Assembly (NCBI GenBank): GCA_047967505.1
Contig: CM106540.1
Length of the DNA stretch: 64,000 nt
Source: Dipteris shenzhenensis
Taxonomy: Eukaryota; Polypodiophyta; Polypodiopsida; Gleicheniales
Strand: one strand, 5' to 3'
The translations under genes were made by a program, and so were the position numbers. The notes beneath the pieces are model-generated. The model did no database searches. It saw only the letters and a program-made list of their open reading frames with translations, and was not told where the DNA came from. Shown here piece after piece: positions 41,873 through 52,478 of the stretch (position 1 is its first letter; each line of letters opens with the position of its first letter).

Positions 41873-42935
41873 GGGCAGCTCCGACGGTTGGTTCAGAACT
41901 TCCTTTGGGTAGGTTCAGATGGCACAAGGAATACTAGAGCCCGGGTCACTTGGCAGACAGTGATTGTGCCGCAGACACTAGGAGGCTTGGGTATCATTGA
42001 TCCGGAGATGCAGAGCATAACCCTCTTGGGCAAGTTGGTTGTTCGCAGCCTCACCCCAAGTGCAGAGCCTTGGAAGCTCCTCTTACAACGAGGGCTTCTC
42101 AAGAACACCCCACGCACTGGAGGGCAATGGCAGCTTTCACACAAATGGATCTTCTCAGAGGCCCCCCTTACGGGGAAGGGTTCCCGCTTGGTGAGGAGCC
42201 TCCATAGGGTCTAGCAGAGCCTAGCAGGGGGCCTCATTCATGCTTAGCCAGATGCAAAGAGGAGTTTGAGCGCCAGCCCCTTGTTTGGCACCTAGAGATC
42301 CGAGATCAAGAGGAGCATATGCTCAGAAAGCGGACTCACATTGGTTGGGCACAGTGGGACAGTGGACCGGCCGGGTCCTTTGGCAGATGGAGCAAATTAC
42401 CCATGGAGGCAGAGGCGAGGCTTGGCACCGTAGCACATCTGCAAGGGGCAAGGCAGCGGATAAGAGAGATTGACCTAGCCATCCCTGAGTCCTGGTGGGA
42501 GGGACTTCGCGTGTGGATGGACAGTAGATGGTTGGGCCAATTTTCTCGGACTGGCGTCCCCTTGAGGATGATGATGCAGCGAGGCAACACGCAGCCCAGT
42601 TTTTTTCGTGTAGGACTTGGAGGCCTACTCCAGGCACTCACTGAGAGAGGCCCAAAGATGGATGGGAGTCTTGATGGGATTCACTGGCAGATGATCCGAG
42701 TGGTGGGACGTTTGGGAAGAAGTGGCACATTGACCCTCCCAGTATCTCAGAGCAAGATGCCCCAAGATGGCGCCTCTGGCTTTGGGAGGGCAGGCCCTTG
42801 AGGGAGGTCCAATGGGATCCGGGACAGCTCAGATGGACTCTTCGATGTGGACCCTTCTAGGGAGAGGCATTGGGTGGCCTAGAGAGTGCCCTCGGATGTC
42901 CGTTCCAAGTTTTGGACGCGGTTATGGTCTCCTTT
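41873..42935 (+). pseudogene. LINE-4 ORF2 C-terminal region after Gypsy-2
   Basis: Homology resumes with LRRLVQNFLWVGSDG, ARVTWQTVIVPQTLGGLGIID and LLGKLVVRSL, the standard continuation of the block ending at 34056. The later part matches LINE-2 (RQRIREIDLAIP versus RRAEIDAAIP; WLGQFSRTGVPL versus WLGQFTPRGIPL). Frames shift near 42210 and 42800. Homology ends at about 42935, before the zinc domain, so the LINE 3' end has been lost, unusual for a LINE and implying a later deletion. Confidence 0.87.
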
Positions 42936-43504
42936 TATTCTAAGACATTCTGACATAAGTAACAAAAGTTGGAGCAGATTTATTGCATGCCAAAAATCCT
43001 TGAGACCTAGTATTCCTTGGCAATCCTTATTAATTTCCTGCAAGCTATAAAACCTCTCCCCCCACTCCTATCTTCTTTTCCATTCATTTTTTGCACACCC
43101 AATCCCCTCCTCCACTTCTACCTCCATTTCCTCCTCCCCCTTTCCTCCACCACTCCTCCTCATTGTTCATCTTCCAACTCTACCTTCTTTCATACCCACC
43201 ACATTCTACTACTACTCCACTCTTTCCTCCATTTCCTCGTCCTCCTGCTTCACCATCATCATATCTATCCCCTACACCATCTTCACTCCCCTTCCTTCAT
43301 TTTCCTCCTTATTTTCATTTTTTGACTCCTCTCTCCTTTTTGCTCCTCTCTCAAACCAACCTCCTTCTTCCCTCTCTCTTTCAATGAGACTTAAGCACAT
43401 GTCAAAGCAGCCATGCCTAATATTGAATGGAAGGTTGATGATGATGATGATGATGACGGAGCAACTAATATCCGGCACTCCAAAGGACATGCTATTCTTA
43501 CACT
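42936..43504 (+). other. Pyrimidine-rich unit with TATA-like box, split by Gypsy-3
   Basis: After LINE-4 homology ends, a TATA-like gctataaaacc (about 43041) precedes 330 bases of C/T-rich sequence, then an ATG (43412) with a short frame containing an aspartate run (gatgat repeats). Gypsy-3 interrupts the frame at 43505; the continuation at 46616-46850 has a short lysine-rich frame, a gctgtcccata … ggtctcccatg block and a (CTTT)n tail. Together they look like a small retroposed unit sharing a 3' end with the LINEs here. Confidence 0.45.
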
Positions 43505-44073
43505 TGTCATGACAAGAGAAATCACTGATCTGTGATTAGTAGACATTAAAACATTATTATATATAAAACGCCAATGGTGTAACATGTGTTCGTATTTATG
43601 GACACCCACCGATTTATTATGGCGGTGGATCATCTCAGTAGATAGGACTAGTCGAGCTGGAGCCACTGCTTCAGAAGGCATTGAATTTGGACATGTGATA
43701 CTTATTCTATTAATAAAAATGTGCACACATGTGTCTAGGTCCTAGGGGCAATAGGAAGGGAAGGGTGCATTAAGATGCATTGAATGGTAGATGCATGGGT
43801 CATAGGCTAAGAGTAGGTGTAAATGGGAAGATGGAACTTGAGTGATCTCAAGGGACATTAATGAAAGGGTATCACCCTTTCATTGTGAATCTCACGTACC
43901 ATTCTTCATTCACATTGCATTCATCCGCCATCTCGCACACACCTTGCATGTAGGTCGAAAATAGAAACAAGTACTCTCACGAGGGCGCTCTTCCCCATTG
44001 GAGGGCCAATCGGCATTCAAATTATACATGCATTGCACACATTTGCATACTTGGAGAGGGCTGATTCTTCACA
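43505..44073 (+). repeat. Gypsy-3 5' LTR
   Basis: tgtcatgacaag … gattcttcaca, 569 bp, preceded by TSD acact. Confidence 0.93.
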
Positions 44074-44075
44074 TT

Positions 44076-44087
44076 TGGTATCAGAGC
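44076..44087 (+). other. Gypsy-3 primer-binding site
   Basis: tggtatcagagc, two bases after the 5' LTR; initiator Met-tRNA type. Confidence 0.92.
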
Positions 44088-44908
44088 TTCAACGTTCCAC
44101 TATCGGGAAGGAAAGAGAAGGAGAAGCAGCGAGCACGAGACAAGGCGCAAGCGCGCGGGACAACAGCCAACGCGGAAGGGAGCCGCAGAAGAAGGTGGCA
44201 CACAGGGAAGAGAGCAGCGAGGCATGCACGGACTGCAGCGCGCAGAGAAGCGTCCCGTATGGAAAGGATGCATGACAGCAAGCGTCGAAGCCCTGTACTC
44301 GCAGACCACGTGCAAGAAAGTGCAAGGGGCAGACGGAAGGAACTTTGACAAGGGCGGTGCGGAAGCCAAGGTACGGGCAGCAAGGCCCGGAACAACAATC
44401 TACGACGCAAGTCTGTCCGACATCATGTTTCCACGTGGCAGGGCTAATTTTTCAGAAACGCAATCTCTGAAATACAGAGCCTCTGAGGGCAAGGGCTTTC
44501 TCTGATTTTTTGGGTCTTTGGACGGGGAACAGGGTGTCCTAACGGGGTGACTCCCCCCGTGCGAATAGACCCTTAAAACCCTTAAACCGTGGAAAAAAGA
44601 GACCCCCCGTTCTCCCTAACGGAAGGGGGTGATCCACCCATTAAGTGCCCCCTATAACCGTATCTAGAGCAGCAATCCGCTCAAAACAAGTAGCCCAAAC
44701 GGAGTATACCAGTTTACAGCATAAAAACAAGGAAGAAAGGCTAAAAGAGAATGAAGAAGAGGTCAAATGAAGTAGTTTTTTGACACAAGCCAAGCGGGAG
44801 TCGAATAAGTACCACCAACTCTACAACACTTGACTTTTGCTGCAAAGTAAACCTCTTTTTTGAAATTACAGCAAGTCATTTTCTCTCTTATATTACTAAA
44901 AGAAGAGA

Positions 44909-45532
44909 ATGGAAGGGAAAGGGATATTTAATAATGAACTTGTCCTTTTTCCTCCACTACCAGAAGGAGATAGGGAGAGAACACCATCACCTCCTCCTGA
45001 AGAGGATGATGTAGATGAGAGTTTTACACATATTGAGTATGATAACCCACGTATAGAATTGCCTTCATCTCTCCTTCAAGAATCTCTTGATAGGGATTTT
45101 TCCTTCAAAAATGAAAGAAGAAATGAGACCAGCCAAGAACAAGGTGATGAGTTTACACCTTCAACTCAAAACCCAGCACACATGGATTATAATCCAAGTG
45201 CAAGAGGAAGAGAGGAGACTCTTATTGATAAGCTGATTTTCCAGCTTAGCAATATGATTGAGCAGTCCATTATGACAAAATTAGGGACTAAGAGAATGCT
45301 GAATTTTGGGGATGACGATTTAAGTACCCCCTCAAAGAGAGCTAAATTCCAATCCCGAGAGAGAATAGAATTCCCAAAGTATAATGGAGCTAGAGAGGCG
45401 GATAAAATCCTCAATTGGATTCGCCATTTTGAGCTATATTTTTCCCATCAAGATAAGACCGACCATGAGAAGCTTGCTCTTGCCACACTGCATCTACAAA
45501 AGGATGCTTTAATGTGGTGGTCCTTATCATAA
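44909..45532 (+). pseudogene. Gypsy-3 gag, truncated
   Basis: Starts at the ATG at 44909. The first 60 residues are acidic and proline-rich. The gag domain begins with the typical FPKYNGAREADKILNWIRHFELYF and LALATLHLQKDALMWW, the block that in relatives leads into the capsid core. A stop falls at 45530-45532, and the following 500 bases hold only fragments (KEPILQW). Protease, reverse transcriptase and integrase are absent. No nucleocapsid knuckle is seen. Confidence 0.88.
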
Positions 45533-46048
45533 ACGGGAAAAGAGCCTATTCTTCAATGGTCCAAATTGTAGAGCGTTTGATAGGAGAAATAGGGCTGAAA
45601 TAGAAGAGTTGGAAAAAGAGATTGAAGGTCTATAGTTTCTATAGACTAAGTAGCTCTCCATCGCAAAATCATCTATAGCCAAGGTCTATCTAGTTCAATA
45701 ACACATTTGGGTGAGAGAACATCTTTTGAATACTGACCAGTTTGTTGAGAATATGTGTTTCAGCTTATTGAGCAAGTTACTGTAAAGAGATTTCAGCAGC
45801 TTGGTATTCAGAAGAGAATTATGAGCATGAACAGATACTGAAGAGGAACTGCAATGGTACTTCTGCATTTTGAATATTCAGCATCAAGAGGAACCAGAAC
45901 TTGAAGATGAGATTTAAGTTTTGATTCAGAAGAGATCGTGTACTACCAAGAGAAGATTGTTTGCAGATTATGAAGAGGAGATGCAAATGCAGAAGTAAAA
46001 GAAAAGCGTACGCAGAAGAGGACTTTTGCCCATTCAAGCAGGAGGGAG

Positions 46049-46615
46049 TGTCATGACAAGAGAAATCACTAATCTGTGATTAGTAGACATTAAGACATTA
46101 TTATATATTATACGCCAATGGTGTAACATGTATTTGTATTTATGATACCGACCGATTTGTTATGGCGGTGGATCACCTCAGTAGATAGGACTAGTCGAGC
46201 TGGAGCCACTGCTTCAAACGGCATTGAATTTGGACATGTGATACTTACTCTATTAATAAAAATGTGCACACACATGTCTAGGTCCTAGGGGCAATAGGAA
46301 GGGAAGGGTGCATTAAGATGCATTGCATGGTAGATGCATGGGTCATAGGCTAAGGGTAGGTGTAAATGGAAAGATGGAACTTGAGTGATCTCAAGGGACA
46401 TTAATGAAAGGGTATCACCCTTTCATTGTGAATCTCACGTACCATTCTTCATTCACATTGCATTCATCCGCCATCTCACACACACCTTGCATGTAGGTCG
46501 AAAATAGAAACAAGTACTCTCACGAGGGCGCTCTTCCCCATTGGAGGGCCAATCGGCATTCAAATTTTGCATGCATTGCACACATTTGCATACTTGAGAG
46601 GGCTGATTCTTCACA
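46049..46615 (+). repeat. Gypsy-3 3' LTR
   Basis: 567 bp, homologous to 43505-44073 with scattered substitutions and small indels; followed by TSD acact. Confidence 0.93.
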
Positions 46616-46799
46616 ACACTTAAGTCGCGAAATTAACAGATGAAAGGGACCAAGATATGGATAGCTGAGGAACTTACACGAGCTCAATTGAAGAATAAGG
46701 CAATGGAATTAGCTAAAGTCAGGGCTGCTAGGAAGGACCCTCCCTAAAGCAGATGTACTAGATGGTTTTTTTGCTGTCCCATAGAGTTGTTGGTCTCCC

Positions 46800-47005
46800 A
46801 TGGACATTAATAGAGTCCCTTTCTTTCTTTCTTTCTTTCTTCCATTCTCCCTCCTCCCACCCCCTTCTTTTCCCAACAAGTTTCCCCCCACCAGCGATTC
46901 TCTCACTCCCCCTTCCTTGCCTTTCCATCTCCCTACATGATGCCCTCCCTCTCCCTCCGCCTTCTTTCCCCTCTCTGCGCACTGCCCTCGCTCCCCCTCC
47001 GCTAT
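46800..47005 (+). repeat. CTTT microsatellite and C/T-rich tract
   Basis: (CTTT)n at about 46802-46842, then ccctcctcccacccccttc-type sequence to 47005. It marks a LINE-like 3' end joined to another pyrimidine-rich region. Confidence 0.6.
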
Positions 47006-47010
47006 CTTAC

Positions 47011-47880
47011 ATCTGTAGCAATTGAGAGAGCTTTCATTCAATTCAGCTTCAGCAAAAGACACCACAATGTCTTTAACTCGTAAGACTATCAGTTGTACAT
47101 GATATTATTGGATTCTGACATCAGTGGCTTACAGTAAACAGTAATAAACATGAGATTTACAAAATCAAATGATCGTGTTTGCAACGTGAATGCAACAAGG
47201 AATGGTTTCCATGACGCATATTGCATACTAATGCTACAAAAGGTGACAACATCCCTATATGGCAGATACAAAAAGCTAAACACATGCACTATCTTCTTGG
47301 ATGCAACCCACTGAACTCAAATAGCAAGAAAAAAATTGTAACCCCCCATCTTGAGAGCCTTAACTTCAGCATTGCATTGAACATGCTCTTATATCTGTAG
47401 CAATTGAGAGCTTTCGTTTGACCCTGTTCAAGCAAACGCACTGCAGCATATTTTACTCACTAATACTGTCAGTTGTAAAGGATCTTATTGGGCTCTAACA
47501 TCAGGAAAATAGATTATACATTAATAAACATAAGGTTTTAAAAGCCAAATAATCATGTTCATAACATGCAACAAAGAAAGGTTTTCCATAGAGCATATTG
47601 CATAATAATGATACATTTTACTGACTAATACTGTCATTTGTAGATGATCTATTTGGACTCTAACATCAGGAGATTAGATTAGACATTAATAAACATAAGG
47701 TTTTAAAAACCAAATAATCATGTTCATAACATGCAACACAGAAAGGTTTTCCATAAAGCATACTGCATATAATTATACAAAAAGACAAAAACATCCATCT
47801 ATGACTGCTATGAAAAGCTAAACCATCCATATCTTCTTGAAAGGAATGGGATAACTTCCTAATGTGCAAAATGCCAAAAA
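47011..47880. repeat. Three diverged tandem copies of an intronic repeat
   Basis: Blocks at about 47011-47300, 47390-47615 and 47620-47860 share the order taatactgtcagttgta, attggactctaacatcagg, attaataaacataaggttt, catgcaacaaRgaaaggttttcca and gcatattgcata. Copies two and three are closest. They lie in the RCC1-like intron, upstream of its 3' neighbour exon. No coding. Confidence 0.75.
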
Positions 47881-48047
47881 AGCATAAAACTATCAATCTT
47901 AAATGCTGCTTTCAAAAAGATGCACTATTTAACCGGTTACATTTTATCTTAACAAAAACATGCAATCTCAAATGAAGCCTTGATAAAAGAATTGACCATA
48001 CTCTACAGACCAAAAAAATGCTAAAGGAAGATATTCTATATCAGCAC

Positions 48048-48264
48048 CTGTACAACCTGTTCCCCAACCAACGCTTGTATCCTCTGTGGAAACGGAGCTT
48101 CTGTTACTTGTTCCCCAAGACCAAGCTGCCCTCTTTTGGATTTGCCCCACGCCCACAAAGACCCATATGTATCAATTGCCAGGGAGACAACACCAGAACC
48201 TGCTGCTTCTCTCACCTTTACACTTTCTAGACCTTGCACCTTCTTTGGATGACTCCATTCTCGT
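48048..48264 (-). CDS. RCC1/UVR8-like protein, internal exon (second visible)
   Basis: 217 bp between acceptor CCTCAG and donor GTGCTG on the minus strand. It encodes EWSHPKKVQGLESV, SGVVSLAIDTYGSLWAWG and KRGQLGLG, one full RCC1 blade (the GQLG turn and LWAWG strand are diagnostic). It begins with the third base of an arginine codon whose first two bases end the 59278-59563 exon, and it ends in phase 0 exactly as the 29277-29577 exon requires. This phase agreement is the main evidence that exons 11 and 18 kb apart belong to one gene. Confidence 0.87.
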
Positions 48265-50220
48265 CTGAGGGAAAACCAAGCCAGAATGATTGACAAACGA
48301 AGTCACAATTCAAATGGCACAACCTATTCAATCATGTGCTTACACTTGAGCCAACACAAGCTGAGGAAAAATGAAATCTTATTTGGAGTTTGTCTCATTG
48401 CTAATGGCCATTTCTTGGGGGATTTTGACAGCTCTTTGACATGAACTTTGCATCTGATTCCTCTTTTCAAACCACAAGCTCGAACATTATTTTCTCACAC
48501 AAAAGCACACTGATGATCTACAGTAATGATTTCCTCTTTTCAAGCAACAAGCTCCAACATTATTTTCTCACACAAAAGCACACATGTGTTTCTTAAGTTT
48601 TGACACAAATATACCACATCCTTATGTCCTTTTCCATAGTCCAAGCGTTTGAGAAGAAGCTTAGGACCCACATTATCACACACTTAACTACATCAATTAA
48701 AACTGAGATTTGGAAATTCTAAATATCCAAGGCAAATTCAATTACATAAAAACATAAAACATAGGACATAGGGTTGAGAGTGGACATACCGCATGGGTGC
48801 GAATGAGGCCACATCCCCCACTAGGGCTGGATATCTAGTGTACATCCTTCATTATTTAGTGTGTAGGCTTTAGAATGGAACAGACTAAGACCTTAGGTTC
48901 TCAAGGCACGTTCCAATAGAGAATATATAATACTATATTCTCACTAAACTAATGCTTTAAGAAAAACGTGTGATCAAATCTCCAAGACAGAACATCAATG
49001 TATCTCTAATCTATAATCTTCTCATGTAAAGTCCTCCATCCACAAGCTTTCTGCCAAAAGCGACTTTAAGATCAGAATCTCATGAGAACTAATCGTCTAC
49101 TACAGTTCCAACCTGCTCCGCCCAGATGCCCACTCATAAAAATTGCTATTTGTAACAAGTGCTGAATAGGAATCAAGATTTCAGATCTGGAGTCCAAGAA
49201 GGCTGTAGAAAATGGGCAGCAACTGGGATCTAAAGGAGTGTGTATGCAGGGCAAGTCCTCAAGCTAGATGTGCACAGCTCAGAGGAGCATAGCAAGCTAG
49301 GGGTTGTTCCAGGTCAAAAATTTCAGTAAAGGGTGCAGGCATGTAGCAATTTTTCTAGCGAGAGGTAGATCTAGACACAAAAAGCATGCAAGAGCAAAAG
49401 GATTAAAAATAAACAGCTCTAGAACTCGCGAGCAAGATATGACTATGTCATTTACGATCTGCACAGCACAGTGGAGAACTGGTAGGCAATTGATAGAGCA
49501 AAAGCAACATTTCAAAAATATGGTAAGATTTTAGGGTTCAATTCTTCAATGTCGGGTATACATGGCTCGTGTGTCGAACAAAGCAATTAATTGACTTTAA
49601 AACTCTGCCATGACCCCTCGAACCATGCACAATATTTAATTTAGATAACATTACGGGTCCTAGTACATTTTGACAGCTTCTAAACACATATCTCAAGCTG
49701 TGAATATTAGATTCATCCCAAGCTTGCCCTGTGAGAGAAGTCACCATGCATATAATGCACAACAGTGGAAGCAATCTTTATACAAGAATAATTCACACAC
49801 GAGATAGAAGAGACAATGTAGATCTGTAAACACAGCCCAATCAGGCTGAAATGAAGCTCTACCACAAGTACAATAGGGGGAAACCACGGTCTCTCTACTA
49901 GATGTCAGTAGCCTTCTTTGCACAACTCCTAAGACGCGAGGTGAAGGGACAATGTGCTGGAATGCACCATCGCTTGAAAACTCTTACACAAGTTACCAAG
50001 TCATCGCTTGAAAACTCTTACACAAGTTACCAAGTCAGGGGTGAGGAGAACACTTGTGAATGTGATGGAGTGGAGGTCCAACCTCCACTTATATAGCCAA
50101 TGCAATGGGCAAAGCGTTTTACCCTCAGCCAACCTGGCCCAGCTGCCCCATGGTATGCAGACTGCCACATCAGCATCCAACTGCCACCACATCATCAGCT
50201 GCACCTGCTGCCACATCAGC
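48265..50220 (-). other. RCC1-like intron, non-element part
   Basis: AT-rich with no gene. Contains two short tandem duplications: a 72-bp period at about 48456-48584 (aacattattttctcacacaaaagcacac twice) and a 34-bp unit at about 49969-50036 (cgcttgaaaactcttacac twice). Confidence 0.55.
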
Positions 50221-50395
50221 CATAGTTGCCAGGGAACGCCGTTCTATAGCTATGAGACATTGGAATGCCATTCTCTTCACTCAGCTTGAAGAGAACGTCT
50301 GTGGAACGTCTGGCCTCTGGAACGGCTATGGAACGTTCCATATCCCTTGTGGAACGTCTAGGGAACGTTCCCTAAGCCGTTCCCTTCATGCAGGT
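50221..50395 (+). repeat. hAT-like terminus with GGAACG subterminal repeats
   Basis: Begins CATAGTTGCCAGGGAACG, 16 of 18 identical to the inferred hAT end at 1198 (read leftwards). Seven or more GAACG/CGTTC motifs follow within 170 bases, including two GGAACGTTCC palindromes. No matching opposite end was found nearby, so this may be a truncated non-autonomous hAT. GAACGTTC also fits the heat-shock-element pattern GAAnnTTC. Confidence 0.45.
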
Positions 50396-50974
50396 AAAGA
50401 TTTGGGGCAAATTATCTAATCCTAATCTAATCGACGCAATTCGCTGCTCTGTGTGTTCCCCGCTTGCAGTCGACCTCCATGCTTTGCGTGTTGGCCGCTT
50501 GCAACCTTGCTTCGACCTGCAAGGCTGCATGCAACGCCTAGCCTATGCCTAGCAGCTTGCTAACGCTATAGCCTATCAAGCTAGTCTAGCCTACGCTACC
50601 ATCGCGCAGCCTATGCTACAGCTAGCCTACGCAAAGCTAGCCTACGCATAGCTAGCCTACTGCATGCAAGCGTTCCAACACACACAGGCGATGGCACAAG
50701 ACAGACAGCCACCCTAACGCCCATCTTCCGACTGCATACACACGTGAAGGCTACACAAAAGAAGAGTTCTAGCTTGTCGCTAGAGGCTGGGCCTTGGCAG
50801 CTACACTAGCTTCTACGAACTGTTGGCAATAGACTGTTGTGCTCAACGACCAATTAGAACTTGGCGTTGAGGCTTCTTGGCATTGAGGAGAAGGCTGAAG
50901 CATTGACTGTGGACTCTACGTTGAGACTCTACGTTGACTCTACATTCAGATTCCAGAAGCTAGCTAGGGCCTCC
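50396..50974. other. Sequence left of Copia-5 with CTAGCCTACGC repeats
   Basis: Irregular repeats of agctagcctacgca and similar at about 50540-50665, built on the palindromic core GCTAGC. No frame or known element was recognised. Confidence 0.5.
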
Positions 50975-51231
50975 TGTTGAGAGTTCACCCTCAACATCAT
51001 GTGATCATGTGTGCATAGCACCATCATGTGATCATATGTGCATAGCACTAACCTTATAGAGTGCTATAAAGGAAAGGGTTAGATCCCCTAACCCTAACCC
51101 TAAAAGGGTTTGTATATATTCTATTTTTTCAACTAATTCTAGTGTACAGTTAGTCATTTGTGGTGTGCTCTCTAGCTGTGCCCTCTCTCCTCATCTCCAC
51201 TCTTCTCCTCTCCCCTCTTCATATTTTGTCA
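50975..51231 (+). repeat. Copia-5 5' LTR
   Basis: Starts with the perfect inverted repeat TGTTGAG…CTCAACA, then a 27-bp direct repeat (50995-51021 and 51022-51048, one difference), a telomere-like cccctaaccctaaccctaaa tract (51085-51104) and a TATA-like tgtatatatt (51111-51120). Ends …attttgtca. Confidence 0.95.
51063..51120 (+). promoter_or_regulatory. Probable Copia-5 LTR promoter with telomere-like repeats
   Basis: Two TATA-like boxes (gctataaagg at 51062 and tgtatatatt at 51111) bracket agggttag-atc-cccTAACCCTAACCCTAAA. The flanking GGGTTAG and CTAACCC can pair as a hairpin. Position within the LTR and strand fit a core promoter; activity is inferred only. Confidence 0.55.
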
Positions 51232-51243
51232 TGGTATCAGAGC
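51232..51243 (+). other. Copia-5 primer-binding site
   Basis: tggtatcagagc immediately after the 5' LTR; initiator Met-tRNA type. Confidence 0.95.
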
Positions 51244-52214
51244 TCCCTTGTCTTCCGTTGAGACATTGAGTTTCTTGAGAGTGTGAGAGAGATTGTGAGA
51301 TTGAGAGTTCTCTTGAGTGATTGTGAGATCCTTCCCTTCACTTCCGTTGAGAGAAATTTCCGTCCATTTGAGAGAAACTTCCGTTGAGTGAGCATTCTTT
51401 CATTCCGTTGATGATAGAAATTTCCGTTCATTGAGATTCTTCTTTGTTTTGCAATAGATTTGTTGAGAGACTTAGTGAGTTCTTTGAGAGCTTCTTGCGA
51501 GAGAGGGAGAGCTCCTGAGATTTCCGAGAGGAAATCTATCTTTAAGAGTTTTTAGGGAGTGTAAGAGAGAGGAGTAAGATCTGTAGCTAAGAAACGGCCG
51601 ACAACGAGCCTTGCAAAGCTCCCAACAGCCTCCAATCGGACCTCCACAGAGAGGCTCTATTCAGTGCAGCCTCCATTCAGTCGTGCCACCGGATCCGATA
51701 GCTCCATTGTTGAGCTTGGCAAGATCGGCCATGTTGAGAGGTCTGTGGTGTTAACCGTAGCCTTCCAACCAGCCGATGGCCAAGCACGTAACGCGGTTGC
51801 TCCATCTCCTACAACGAAGGCTACGGGCCTTCTACCGCATAAGCTTCACCGCCTCCAACCTTCAGTCGTTCCTGTAACCAAGGCCTCTTCTAGCCACCAG
51901 CGTATTCCCGACGGCCTCTCGAGACTAGCTCCAGCGCCAACGACTGCTATTCCAGCCAGCTCCAGACGACCGGCCTCTCCAACGAGACGAACCTCCAAAG
52001 CCGACTCCAAGCTCCTACCTCCTGGCTTCTCAAAGCCGCGCTCCAGCGATCCACACGCTCAGCTCCTTCCAGGCTCCTGCGCCATCTTCGACGATCGGCC
52101 GCCATAGCTCGCACCCGGACGACCTCCACCGAACAACCGACAGCAAAGCTCCATCGACGGAGAAGACGACGGAATCTAGAAGATTCCGTCCGAATCTTTC
52201 TAGATTCCGGCTTC

Positions 52215-52478
52215 CCACAGCGTGACACGTGGCCCGTGCGCCACGTCAGCTAATCCTATCTGCCACGTCATCTTATCTGCCACGTGTCTTATCATCTGCC
52301 ACGTCATCAGCCACGTCACCTGCCACGTCATCTGGCCACGTCATCTGCCACGTCATCTGGCCACGTCATCTGTGCCACGTCATCTGCCACGTCACTTGTG
52401 CCACGTCATCTGCCACGTCATCAGGCCACGTCATCTGTGCCACGTCATCTGCCACGTTATCTGGCCACGTCATCAGTG
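52215..52478 (+). repeat. GCCACGTCATCT array in Copia-5 leader
   Basis: 18 CCACGT cores in about 260 bases, 15 of them as CCACGTCA (TGACGTGG on the other strand), spaced 10-16 bases and separated by TCTG or TCTGG. Core ACGT with TGACGTGG flanks is the classic plant bZIP G-box/C-box hybrid site. The array lies between primer-binding site and gag and shows no clear coding role. Confidence 0.9.

Larger units (their letters stand above)
43505..46615 (+). mobile_element. Gypsy-3: gag-only LTR element, plus strand
   Basis: Long LTRs (43505-44073, 569 bp; 46049-46615, 567 bp) differ by a few percent and are flanked by acact (43500-43504 and 46616-46620). An initiator-Met primer-binding site follows the 5' LTR at 44076-44087, and a purine tract (gcaggaggga) precedes the 3' LTR. 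Only a partial gag is coded; all of pol is missing. Assignment to gypsy rests on the gag domain. It lies in the RCC1-like intron. Confidence 0.93.

Noticed and set aside
43017-43387. Pro/Ser/His-rich plus-strand frames of about 100 codons
   Set aside because: Compositional frames in a C/T-rich stretch with no conserved motif.
50540-50665. CRISPR-like array from regularly recurring ctagcctacgc
   Set aside because: Units are short, irregular and without unique spacers, and the DNA is clearly plant nuclear.
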